A stretch of 50,365 nucleotides of DNA from Candidatus Fermentibacterota bacterium (GTDB lineage: Bacteria > Fermentibacterota > Fermentibacteria > Fermentibacterales > JCC-6). The notes under the pieces were generated by a model. It was not told the DNA's origin. It saw nothing but the letters and a program-made list of their open reading frames with translations, and made no database searches. Numbering within the stretch: position 1 is the stretch's first letter; each line of letters starts with the position of its first letter. Of this stretch, positions 8,523 through 16,375 are shown piece after piece. The stretch lies in the NCBI GenBank assembly GCA_030609965.1, contig JAUWSQ010000015.1, positions 1-50,365 on the forward strand. Direction: 5' to 3'. Position numbers and translations under genes: made by a program.

Positions 8523-10487
8523 ATGAAGCATATTGTTGATTCAGCACCCCAATTCGAGGGTATCGATTCAGCCGGAATCTATCTTCTTGACAGCAGCTGT
8601 GGAGATTTCGTGCTGGAATGTCATGCCGGTCTTCCAGAATGGTTAATTGATTCCTTTTCCAGGCTCACACCGGGTTCAGGAATGCATGAAATATTGTATT
8701 GTGAGGAGAACGTATATCCTGACTCCTCCGAAGAGTGTTCTTTCAGATTTGAAGGAAGTCCTAACGTATTTATTAAGGGGCTTTTCCCCCTCATTCCGGG
8801 AGAAACCTTCTCATCGGTCATGTTCATCGCTTCATCCGAGCCTGAAGCTTTGCCTCTGGAAATCCGCGGGATAATGGAAATGCTGCTATCCATGGTTAAA
8901 GCGTCAATCTCTCGAATTGACGTTGAAAACAATGCCAGCTTGAGAGAAAAGGAACATTCTCTTCTGCTGGAAACGGTTCGCGATCCGATCTTTGCTCTGG
9001 GCGACAATCTGGAAATGAAGTACTGCAACGGAGCATTCAGGCAGCTTGTCTGTTTTGAAGAGGGGGCAAATGCAGCTGCTGGATTTCCAGACATTGCCGG
9101 GTTGGAGTTAAATAATCTATTGCGGGAAAAGTTTGATGAAGTTCTTGATTCAGACAACGGACTCCGCAGTTTGACATTTGAATACCGTGAAAGAATTTTC
9201 TATACGATTATTTCCAGAACACCAGACGGCCTGTTCGCCCTGATGAATGATATCACCGAAGCTGAACAGGCGCGAAAAAAATTGAATTTCAGGGATAGGT
9301 TTGAAAACGTCCTCATCTCTATCTCCACAGATTTTATTAAAATGCGGGGAAGCGCTTTGAACCTCGGTATAAATGATGCTCTTCTTAATATCGGTGTGTC
9401 GATTGAGGTTGACAGGGCGTACCTTTTCCAGTTCAGTGATGAACTGAAGATCATGAACAACACGCACGAATGGTGCGCAACTAATGTTCAACCCCAGATC
9501 GATAACCATCAGGGATTGAGAACCGATGATTATCCATGGTGGATGAACAGACTCAACAGGCACTGGGTTTTCCAGATACCCAGGATTTCCGATCTTCCCT
9601 CCTGGGCTGAGGCTGAAAGGAAGTTGTTTGAATCCCGGGAGATTCAATCACTGCTTGTAGTTCCCATTGTCCATGGAAACAACCTTATTGGTTTCCTCGG
9701 CTTTGACAGCGTGAATCAGGAGAAATACTGGAGCGAAGACATAATCGATCTTCTTAGAGTGATCGGGGATGCTATCGGTAATGCACTTGTGCGGAACGGG
9801 ATGGAAAAGAAACTTATCAAAATGTATAGACGGGCCGAGAAAGAAGCTCAGATAAATGCGGTTCTGCTCAAGGAGGTTAACCATAGAGTCAAGAACAATC
9901 TGTCAGAGATAATAGGTATTCTTTACGCCCAGATGCGTTTTGCTTCGAATAATAATGATCACGATGATTTTGTTCAGAGCCTCATCAGCAGGATCCGTGG
10001 TCTGGCAACTGTTCATGACATGCTTTCCAGTTCCGGCTGGAATCCCCTGGAACTGACCAGCCTTGCCAGGCGAATCATCGATAGTGCAATTGCATACGCC
10101 CCGAACAGCAAGAAACTGAAAGCATCCATTTCAAAAACCTCGATTCGTGTGAATCCCAATCAGGCGCATGCCCTTGCGCTGATACTGAACGAGCTGGTCA
10201 GGAATTCACTCAAACATGCGCTGACAGACCGTGATTCGCTGAAGATCAAGGTCAGGATGCGCAAGCGTCGAGCTGGTCGGATTACACTTGTTTACAGTGA
10301 TAATGGTCCTGGGTATCCCGAAGAAGTGCTGGAGTTTGGAAGGAAGAATCTGGGTCTTGATCTGATTCAGAATTTAACTATAAAGAACCTGCAGGGTGAA
10401 CTCACTCTGCAGAACGATGGCGGGGCCTCTGCAAAAATTGTTTTCCGCAGGACTCTTACAGAGGATGGAAAAAATGAAAGTAAGTAG
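8523..10487 (+). CDS. Sensor histidine kinase (GAF-PAS-GAF, HisKA_2/HWE-like), probably cytoplasmic
   Basis: The 654-residue protein has no membrane segments. In order it shows an N-terminal GAF-like domain (about 1-130), a PAS domain (about 135-245, LLETVRDPIFALGDNLEM...), a second GAF domain (about 260-425, ending in an LLVVPIVHGNNLIGFLGFD strand pair) and a HisKA_2-type dimerisation helix. KEVNHRVKNNLSEI carries the phospho-acceptor H454. A HATPase domain follows with LNELVRNSLKHAL (N box) and DNGPGYPEE (G1). It overlaps the response regulator gene, its obvious partner. The frame remains open for 24 codons upstream of ATG 8523, back to a TAG at 8448. That stretch reads like the missing first GAF helix but has no ATG, GTG or TTG start. 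The signal sensed is unknown. Confidence 0.92.
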   Translation: MKHIVDSAPQFEGIDSAGIYLLDSSCGDFVLECHAGLPEWLIDSFSRLTPGSGMHEILYCEENVYPDSSEECSFRFEGSPNVFIKGLFPLIPGETFSSVMFIASSEPEALPLEIRGIMEMLLSMVKASISRIDVENNASLREKEHSLLLETVRDPIFALGDNLEMKYCNGAFRQLVCFEEGANAAAGFPDIAGLELNNLLREKFDEVLDSDNGLRSLTFEYRERIFYTIISRTPDGLFALMNDITEAEQARKKLNFRDRFENVLISISTDFIKMRGSALNLGINDALLNIGVSIEVDRAYLFQFSDELKIMNNTHEWCATNVQPQIDNHQGLRTDDYPWWMNRLNRHWVFQIPRISDLPSWAEAERKLFESREIQSLLVVPIVHGNNLIGFLGFDSVNQEKYWSEDIIDLLRVIGDAIGNALVRNGMEKKLIKMYRRAEKEAQINAVLLKEVNHRVKNNLSEIIGILYAQMRFASNNNDHDDFVQSLISRIRGLATVHDMLSSSGWNPLELTSLARRIIDSAIAYAPNSKKLKASISKTSIRVNPNQAHALALILNELVRNSLKHALTDRDSLKIKVRMRKRRAGRITLVYSDNGPGYPEEVLEFGRKNLGLDLIQNLTIKNLQGELTLQNDGGASAKIVFRRTLTEDGKNESK

Positions 10488-11070
10488 AAATAGGAAAGTA
10501 ATGATTGTTGAGGATGACCATTTAGTCTCTGAGATGATCAGAGGAATGGTGGAGGAACTGGGATACGAAATTGCGGGGGAAGCCGAGGATGGTCACGATG
10601 CTCTGGGGATAATCAAGGAAGTTAAGCCTGATGTGGTATTATTGGATATTAAAATGCCGAGAATGTCAGGTATTGAAGCGGCGATTCTTATCCAGAAGCA
10701 TTTCCCCACACCTATTGTGATTCTGAGTGCCTACGAAACCGAGGATCTTGTAAAAGAAGCATCAGAAGCGGGAGTAGGAGCATATGTTGTTAAACCTCCT
10801 CAGCCAGCTGAGCTTTTCAGAGCGATAGAAATTGCCTGCTGCAGATTCGAAGATATGGTAGAGCTGGGAGATATCCGCATGAAGTACGAACAAGCAATGA
10901 AAACAATCGGGAGTCTTGCAAAACTTCTGCCTGTGTGTCCGGGTTGTGGTGAAGAAAAACGTGATGAGGATTACTCCAGTAAGCTGAATATGTTTCTTTC
11001 AAGCATACCTGTAGAGGAGATCAGCAGATATCTGTGCATCCGCTGCGGAAAGAGGAATGACTCCGGGTGA
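10474..11070 (+). CDS. Response regulator with C-terminal cysteine motif
   Basis: A CheY-like receiver domain occupies about residues 8-125. D14/D15 form the acidic pocket, D58 in LLDIKMP is the phospho-acceptor, LSAYE supplies the Ser switch residue and VVKPP the conserved Lys. A helical linker follows. The C-terminus (about 150-195) carries CPGC and CIRC pairs in the pattern LLPVCPGCGEEKRDEDY ... YLCIRCGKRN. This resembles the short CxxC/CxxC module often appended to PAS or receiver proteins that also reads LPICxxCKKIRDD. There is no DNA-binding domain, so the output may be protein or RNA contact. ATG 10474 has GAGG nine bases upstream and overlaps the kinase gene by 14 bases. The neighbouring HisKA_2 kinase is the expected phosphodonor. 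Confidence 0.9.
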   Translation: MKVSRNRKVMIVEDDHLVSEMIRGMVEELGYEIAGEAEDGHDALGIIKEVKPDVVLLDIKMPRMSGIEAAILIQKHFPTPIVILSAYETEDLVKEASEAGVGAYVVKPPQPAELFRAIEIACCRFEDMVELGDIRMKYEQAMKTIGSLAKLLPVCPGCGEEKRDEDYSSKLNMFLSSIPVEEISRYLCIRCGKRNDSG

Positions 11071-11071
11071 A

Positions 11072-11545
11072 TTAACTGACTCTTCTTGGACTTTCAGTCT
11101 GAATTCTTACGTTTGACCCCACACTTAGCCAATCGTAGCTCCATCTGGCTGTAATTTCACCAAGCCTTATACAGCCATGTGACCGCCTGGTGCCAAGAAA
11201 ATTCGTACCGGAGAGAAATGTCTGATGAAGACCTATCTGACCTGAGGGATGAATACACAGCCAGTAGGGCATCCTGACGCCATAGGAACTGGACACAGGA
11301 GCCCTTCTTCTGTACAAAACTTCGAATGTTCCGGTTGGAGTATTAAAACCAGCTCTTCCTGTGGAAACCAGCGCCAAGTTGGTTTCTCTGCCGTTCTCAA
11401 GAAAGATGATGGTCTGACAGTCAATGAGTATGACCGCTTCTCTTGATGAAGTGTATTCCTGCCCATCAGCGGGAGGAACGGATGCGCTCCAGGATACGGC
11501 AAGTACCCCAAGAAAAAAACGGAAAAGTTCTGAAAGGCAAATCAA
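11072..11545 (-). CDS. L,D-transpeptidase (YkuD domain), exported
   Basis: The protein is a short, about 157-residue YkuD-fold enzyme that would cross-link or trim peptidoglycan stems, or attach proteins to them, outside the inner membrane. The N-terminus is a signal peptide (LFRFFLGVLAVSWSA). VSTGRAGFNTPTGTFEV is the typical YkuD beta segment, and LHQ...SHGCIRLGE contains the catalytic His and Cys. I prefer TTG 11545 as the start because GGAGG lies eight bases upstream and the signal peptide then begins normally; a TTG at 11560 would overlap that ribosome site. The gene converges on the response regulator with one base between stops and no visible terminator. Confidence 0.9.
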   Translation of the reverse strand: MICLSELFRFFLGVLAVSWSASVPPADGQEYTSSREAVILIDCQTIIFLENGRETNLALVSTGRAGFNTPTGTFEVLYRRRAPVSSSYGVRMPYWLCIHPSGQIGLHQTFLSGTNFLGTRRSHGCIRLGEITARWSYDWLSVGSNVRIQTESPRRVS

Positions 11546-11685
11546 ATACGTAACCTCCAAAGCACTGTAAACTGAATAGTGAGAGATACAATGTCAATAT
11601 TGACTTTCATCACGTGAAAGGCCAGATTTCATAATTAACGGTCATATTATCTTAAATATCAATTATCTTGAACGGAGGATCAAGT

Positions 11686-12990
11686 ATGAGTGGATGGAAC
11701 CTTAATCGAAAGATTATTCTCGCTGTCATTGCATTATCCGCAATGCTCGCTGCCTGCAGCTCTCCTGTTGTAACCGGCATGAAGGTACACATGCAGAACC
11801 AGGAGTACGATGATATCATACATCTTGCTGATAGTGTCATTGCCCGGGGAGATTCTCTGAACCCGGAAATCTGGTTTTGGAGAGGTAGAGCTTGTACCGA
11901 GAAATCAGAATGGTCTGAGGCGGTCTTTTCATTCATGAAAGCATACGAACTTGATACCAGCGGAGCACTTGCGCTAAACGAGTACTGGTTCGTCTTCTTT
12001 AACAGCGCTTCTTCCACCATGAACACGGGTGATGTAGGCTATGCAGTTGAAATACTTAATATGGGTATCACCATTGCCCCGACGAGACCTGATTTTGACC
12101 TTATGCTGGGTGATGTAGAGCTGAGTATTAACAATGACCTTTCCGCAGCCCATGAAAACTTCCAGAATGCTTCACTGAAAGCGGAAGCTTTGATTGCATA
12201 CGATCAGGTTCTGATCGATAATACGAGTGATCCTTATTTGCTGGATTACTATGCACAGAACCTTGCTCAGGCCCAAAACCTCTTCATACAGGCTCTCTAC
12301 AACTCCGGAAGTATCCTGATAATGTTAGCCCTCGACGCAACAGAAGAAGAAATGCCGGAGTACATCCAGCAGGCAAAAGATGATTACAGCAAGGCACTTG
12401 AGGTCGATCCTACAAATGTTGATATGCTGGACGCTCTTGCGGGAGCATATATGCTTGAAGGCGATTATCAATCTGCGATCGACATTTTCGACGAAGCATT
12501 CGTCAATATTGATCTGGGTCTGGAAGAAGGCTGGCTTGAAGAGGAAGAAGCCAGGATAATCATGGCCAACATGCTGATATCAAAGGGATACGCATACATT
12601 GAGATGGAAGAGTATTCTCAGGCGATAGTCGAACTTGAAACAGCGAGAGATCTTACCGGAGACGACTTCATGGTTCTTTCAACTCTTGCTCATGCCAATT
12701 TCGTAATGGAGAATTATGATGAATCTCTCTCCATTCTTGAGTCAATCATAATGATTGAGGGTCTTACTCCCGAAGAACTCGCGAACGCATACTATACAAG
12801 ATACGCCTGTTTCAACAGGAAGGAACTGGATTCAGAAGCCGCTGAGGCTCTCGAAACTGCCCTCGATTTTGATCCGGGCAATGCCAATTACTGGCGTTAC
12901 CTTGCTAGTACCTACAGCCGTCTTGGCCGCAGGAACGATGCTATTAACGCTATGCAGAAGGCAGAAGACCTGGATGACTTGAACAACTGA
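11686..12990 (+). CDS. TPR-repeat lipoprotein
   Basis: The 434-residue protein begins with a lipoprotein signal (IILAVIALSAMLAAC, lipobox LAAC), so it should be anchored to a membrane through its Cys. The rest is helical. Tetratricopeptide repeats are clear in the central and C-terminal parts, for example AYMLEGDYQSAIDIFDEAF, ALEVDPTNVDMLDALAGAY and ALDFDPGNANYWRYLASTYS. TPR lipoproteins usually act as scaffolds in envelope assembly, but no specific partner can be named. The start is ATG 11686 with GGAGG seven bases upstream; a TTG at 11668 is the less likely alternative. It stands alone with a 125-base leader and a strong terminator after it, so it is probably monocistronic. Confidence 0.88.
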   Translation: MSGWNLNRKIILAVIALSAMLAACSSPVVTGMKVHMQNQEYDDIIHLADSVIARGDSLNPEIWFWRGRACTEKSEWSEAVFSFMKAYELDTSGALALNEYWFVFFNSASSTMNTGDVGYAVEILNMGITIAPTRPDFDLMLGDVELSINNDLSAAHENFQNASLKAEALIAYDQVLIDNTSDPYLLDYYAQNLAQAQNLFIQALYNSGSILIMLALDATEEEMPEYIQQAKDDYSKALEVDPTNVDMLDALAGAYMLEGDYQSAIDIFDEAFVNIDLGLEEGWLEEEEARIIMANMLISKGYAYIEMEEYSQAIVELETARDLTGDDFMVLSTLAHANFVMENYDESLSILESIIMIEGLTPEELANAYYTRYACFNRKELDSEAAEALETALDFDPGNANYWRYLASTYSRLGRRNDAINAMQKAEDLDDLNN

Positions 12991-13006
12991 CAACAGGGCA
13001 TTCAGT

Positions 13007-13036
13007 AAAGGGGAGGGGCACCTGCCCCTCCCCTTT
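13007..13036. terminator. Intrinsic terminator, 13-bp perfect stem
   Basis: AAAGGGGAGGGGC pairs perfectly with GCCCCTCCCCTTT around an ACCT loop. It sits 16 bases after the TPR lipoprotein stop and 22 bases from the 3' end of the converging biotin-carrier gene. The flanks are A-rich on one side and T-rich on the other, so it may work in both directions. Confidence 0.85.
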
Positions 13037-13058
13037 AACTTTGCTGCAGCAGCAGGGT

Positions 13059-13376
13059 TTACTCCGGGATAATCAGATTTATAAGTAGCTGATTCTTCTG
13101 CACTGAATCACCTGCTGATACATGTATTTTACCGATGATTCCGTTTTTGCCAGAACAGACCTCATTGTGCATTTTCATTGCATCAAGAAGAAGAAGAACA
13201 GTGCCCGTTTCAATACTGTCACCTTCGGATACTTTGATTTCGACTATGATCCCGGGTATGAATGCTTTTATCTCAGAGGGATCTGGAACGCCCTCATATG
13301 GCTTTCTGCTGTGTTCCGGAACCTCTGTGACATACTCGGTATCGTCTATGATTAGTTTATCCAGATTATTCTCCAT
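13059..13376 (-). CDS. Biotin carrier protein of an acyl-CoA carboxylase/decarboxylase
   Basis: The 105-residue protein has a disordered N-terminal stretch and then a biotinyl/lipoyl-attachment domain (about residues 38-105). DAMKMHNEV contains the Lys that would carry biotin. It lies 12 bases downstream of the carboxyltransferase gene and is surely co-transcribed with it. Together they would move CO2 between biotin and an acyl-CoA. A biotin carboxylase subunit is not encoded here. The carrier could serve a carboxylase completed elsewhere or a methylmalonyl-CoA decarboxylase with a membrane subunit elsewhere. The terminator at 13007-13036 ends the transcript. Confidence 0.9.
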   Translation of the reverse strand: MENNLDKLIIDDTEYVTEVPEHSRKPYEGVPDPSEIKAFIPGIIVEIKVSEGDSIETGTVLLLLDAMKMHNEVCSGKNGIIGKIHVSAGDSVQKNQLLINLIIPE

Positions 13377-13388
13377 AGTGTCCCGCCT

Positions 13389-14924
13389 TTACAGAGGAAT
13401 GTTTCCGTGGGGATGTCCTTTTCTGGACTGCCCGGTCCTGGAAAGCACTTTTATCAGCGATTCCCTGGTCATGCTGGCTCTGATTATGGTATCTACATAT
13501 CCTTTATTCGCTGCTACATAGGGATTGGCAAATTTATCTTCATACTCACTGATCATTTTCTGTCTATACTCTTCAGGATTCTCAGCTGCCGCTATTTCCT
13601 TTCTGAATATTATGTTAGCTGCGCCTTCGGGTCCCATCACAGCAATCTCTCCGCAGGGCCAGGATGCTACGAATGTGGCTCCGAGATGCCTGCTGCACAT
13701 GGCTATATAGGCTCCACCGTAAGCTTTTCTCATGATAACGGTCATCTTTGGGACAGAAGCCTCGCTGTAAGCGTAAAGTATCTTAGCTCCATGCCTGATG
13801 ACACCCGCATGTTCCTGATCCGCTCCTGGAAGGTATCCGGGGGTATCCACCAATGTCAGCAATGGAATATTGAAGCAATCACAGAATCTGATGAACCTTG
13901 CCGCCTTGTCAGAAGCGTCTACGTCAAGAACACCTGCCAGAACCCTTGGCTGATTCGCGATAATTCCTATCGGTCTGCCTGCGAGCCGTGCAAATCCTAC
14001 AACCATATTTGCGGCGAAGTGCTCGTGTACTTCAAGGAAATCGGATGCATCCACAATGCCCCGGATGATATCCTTCACGCAGTAAGCCTGACTGCGGTTA
14101 TCGGGGATAACGTCATCACCAAGAGGTTGATCGGGGGGGATTGAACTTCTAACTGGCGGGTTCTCATTTGAATTGGCCGGAAGGAAGGAGAGAAGCTTTT
14201 TAAGTGTGTTAAAGGCTTCCGTTTCGCTTTTCGTATAAAAATGTGCGTTACCTGTGATGGTGGCGTGGGTCAAGGCGCCACCCAGTTCCTCCTGGGTAAT
14301 ATCTTCTCCAAGAACTGTCTTGATAACCTGCGGCCCGGTTATGAACATGTTGGAGATTCTGTCGACAACGAACACAAAATCAGTAAGGGCAGGTGAATAG
14401 ACCGCGCCGCCTGCACATGGACCGAGAATGACGGAGATCTGGGGGACGACACCGCTGAGTTTCGTATTTCGATAGAATATTTCGCCGTAGCCGCAGAGGG
14501 ATTCAACTCCTTCCTGAATTCTGGCCCCACCGGAGTCGTTTATGCCTATAAGGGGTATTCCTGCCTGGGCTGCGCCATCCATCACCTTAACGATCTTCTT
14601 GGAATGGGCCCTTCCAAGGGATCCTCCAGCAACTGTGAAGTCCTGTGCGAATACAGCAACCGGTCTGCTGTGAACCTTTCCGTATCCGGTAATGACCCCG
14701 TCCCCCGCCAGCTCTTTTCTGTCCATCCCGAAATCCTTCACGGAATGCTCAACGAATAGGTCTATCTCCAGGAAAGAATCCTCATCAAGTAATAGATCCT
14801 CTATACGCTCTCTGGCTGTATTCTTTCCTTTTTTTTTCTGTTTTTCGATAGCCTTGTCACCGCCGCCCTTGAGTTTACTCGAGAGCCGCATAAGAAAGTC
14901 GTTAACAGATTTCATTATTGACAT
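13389..14924 (-). CDS. Acyl-CoA carboxyltransferase (PccB/MmdA-type)
   Basis: A 511-residue carboxyltransferase made of two crotonase-fold halves. The N-terminal half has TARERIEDLLLDEDSFLEI, GDGVITGYGKVHSRPVAV, NDSGGARIQEGV and GPCAGGAVYSPALTDF. The C-terminal half has GFARLAGRPIGIIANQP, TLVDTPGYLPG and AYGGAYIAM. These are the hallmarks of propionyl-CoA carboxylase beta and methylmalonyl-CoA decarboxylase alpha subunits, which cannot be separated by eye. ATG 14924 has AAGGGGA six bases upstream; the longer frame from 14978 lacks such a site. It is paired with the downstream biotin carrier. The likely role is in propionate/methylmalonyl-CoA metabolism or in making malonyl-CoA. Confidence 0.93.
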   Translation of the reverse strand: MSIMKSVNDFLMRLSSKLKGGGDKAIEKQKKKGKNTARERIEDLLLDEDSFLEIDLFVEHSVKDFGMDRKELAGDGVITGYGKVHSRPVAVFAQDFTVAGGSLGRAHSKKIVKVMDGAAQAGIPLIGINDSGGARIQEGVESLCGYGEIFYRNTKLSGVVPQISVILGPCAGGAVYSPALTDFVFVVDRISNMFITGPQVIKTVLGEDITQEELGGALTHATITGNAHFYTKSETEAFNTLKKLLSFLPANSNENPPVRSSIPPDQPLGDDVIPDNRSQAYCVKDIIRGIVDASDFLEVHEHFAANMVVGFARLAGRPIGIIANQPRVLAGVLDVDASDKAARFIRFCDCFNIPLLTLVDTPGYLPGADQEHAGVIRHGAKILYAYSEASVPKMTVIMRKAYGGAYIAMCSRHLGATFVASWPCGEIAVMGPEGAANIIFRKEIAAAENPEEYRQKMISEYEDKFANPYVAANKGYVDTIIRASMTRESLIKVLSRTGQSRKGHPHGNIPL

Positions 14925-15029
14925 TATCGTTCCCCTTACAATTATCACTGGTATCACTAAAAGATTGTTTTCTTGCACCTCATGTCTTCAGTACAGTATT
15001 CACCTCATTCGAATATGGATTCGGCTCCA

Positions 15030-15058
15030 AATGTAAGATAATTCAGCTGCCTTTGCAA
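15030..15058 (-). promoter_or_regulatory. Candidate sigma-70 promoter for the carboxyltransferase genes
   Basis: On the minus strand TTGCAA and TACATT are separated by exactly 17 bases, about 105 bases before the carboxyltransferase start. Each hexamer matches the consensus at four of six positions. The same TACATT -10 with a TTGCGA -35 occurs before the SDR gene near 30.16 kb. Confidence 0.35.
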
Positions 15059-15107
15059 GCGGTAGTGTTGCAGAATCAGATGCGGCAGTTCTGTTCCGGG
15101 CTGGTCA

Positions 15108-15869
15108 TTAATTGCTCCAGATCTCACCGGTGTCTTTCAATATGGAAATAGCTGGGATGATATCCGGCAGTACATCCATCCATTCCAGGCCGGCAAGGAG
15201 CCGGATGGTGGAAAGCATACCGCTTTCAGTCAATCCGTATGGAGTATTTCCATTGATCCTTTCTCCAGCGAAGGCACACCACCCTCTGGCATCAGGATCC
15301 TGGGAGAGATGAAACATAATAACCATGTATCTGGACAGAACATTGGGTGCAGTCCAGTATTCAGCTATTTGGAGGACTGAAGGAGCATCGGGAATTCTGT
15401 AATCCATCAGGATTAGGTCAGGTTTGTACATATCGAACAATCCCAGCAGGATATCCTGACGGTTGGTATTATCCAGCCACATCGAACCCAGGTTTTTGTC
15501 AAGTAATTTCTCGGGTTGTGATCTTATTGTGCCGCTGTTGTCCACCCATATCTGGATATGATCTCCGCTTATCTGATAGTTGAGACAACTGTCGCTTATA
15601 ATAGCCACAAGCATATTGTTCTCAATAGCTTCGAGAACAAGCTGGCTGCTTCCCGGGACTGATACATTATCATCCGGAAGAAGCATTGATACAGATATGT
15701 TCTCACGGCTCGATGAGATATCCCAGGGAAGACTTGAGGATATTTCAGTATCCCTGAACTGAACAATGATAATTGGTGAATAATCCGAATTACCGACGTC
15801 ACGCGGTTCAACATCTCTGTTGCATCCCGCGGTGAGGAGCAGAAGTATAAGTGCAGCATATCGGGTCAA
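15108..15869 (-). CDS. Lipoprotein, possibly a degenerate alkaline-phosphatase-superfamily protein
   Basis: The 253-residue protein starts with a lipoprotein signal (YAALILLLLTAGC, lipobox TAGC). The middle contains MYKPDLILMDYRIPDAPS. The end contains AFAGERINGN followed by SGMLSTIRLLAGLEW. These resemble, in order, the partner-recognition and the late domain-closing segments of type I phosphodiesterases and sulfatases. I cannot find the expected metal-binding Asp/His pairs such as SDHG, so if the fold is right it is probably inactive. The start is TTG 15869 with GGAGG five bases upstream. It has its own leader and no clear partner. Function unknown; the fold assignment is a weak inference. 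Confidence 0.7.
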   Translation of the reverse strand: MTRYAALILLLLTAGCNRDVEPRDVGNSDYSPIIIVQFRDTEISSSLPWDISSSRENISVSMLLPDDNVSVPGSSQLVLEAIENNMLVAIISDSCLNYQISGDHIQIWVDNSGTIRSQPEKLLDKNLGSMWLDNTNRQDILLGLFDMYKPDLILMDYRIPDAPSVLQIAEYWTAPNVLSRYMVIMFHLSQDPDARGWCAFAGERINGNTPYGLTESGMLSTIRLLAGLEWMDVLPDIIPAISILKDTGEIWSN

Positions 15870-15915
15870 GGTTACCTCCGGAGTTATTATTTACCTTCAG
15901 GCTGGAATATACCAT

Positions 15916-15950
15916 AAAAAAAGCAGGGACCCTGAAATGGATCCCTGCTT
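15916..15950 (-). terminator. Intrinsic terminator on the minus strand
   Basis: AAGCAGGGA (15921-15929) pairs with TCCCTGCTT (15942-15950). Read on the minus strand, the hairpin is followed by seven T residues (15922-15916). It lies 17 bases beyond a minus-strand TAA at 15968-15970 and upstream of the lipoprotein gene, so it must end a transcript coming from about 16 kb, where only a gene remnant is visible. Confidence 0.75.
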
Positions 15951-15967
15951 AACCAACACGTTACTGT

Positions 15968-16214
15968 TTATCTGGTGAAAACCACTTTCTGCGTGGAGAT
16001 CTGGTCACTGCTGAAAGGCAGGTTGAGGTAAAGTGACAGGGCAGTACCCGAGGGCCGGGTGTCCAGGTGGAAACCTCCTCGTTGTACATACCGCAGCCAG
16101 AGAACCAGTTATCAGCTGTGAAGCATCTCCAGCATCCGTACTGAATGAATATCGACTCGAAATCAGATCCATGGTTGGCAAAAATAATTACCTGTATTAT
16201 AACAACATGCAAAT
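15968..16214 (-). pseudogene. Truncated, frameshifted remnant of an apparently exported protein gene
   Basis: Two minus-strand frames join into one plausible protein end. The upstream frame reads ...TADNWFSGCGMYN, and after a one-base shift near 16078 the other frame reads GGFHLDTRPSGTALSLYL then ISTQKVVFTR and TAA at 15968-15970. A C-terminal basic tail of the form KVVFTR is common in surface proteins of FCB-type bacteria with modular C-terminal sorting or FlgD-like repeats. A proper terminator follows immediately. The 5' part is absent because the beta-CASP gene begins at 16376 on the other strand. The remaining 16215-16375 holds only the leader of that gene as far as I can see. The reading is inferred from protein texture and the terminator, not from a recognised family. 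Confidence 0.35.
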
Positions 16215-16375
16215 ATAAAATGCATAGCCGCTGTGCAAAAGTCTATATTGGTTGTGGAAAAACACACGTTATGTAGTAACGTCCATGCAGCAATCCTGGT
16301 TCCCGATGTATACTTATTCCAAGGTTGCACGGGACAGATTTCCTCATCATAGTCGGGTCTTGGAGGTTGATACAA

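Noticed and set aside
11600..11628. TTGACT with a 17-base spacer before the TPR lipoprotein as a promoter
   Set aside because: The sequence at the -10 position (CAGATT) matches the consensus at only three positions.
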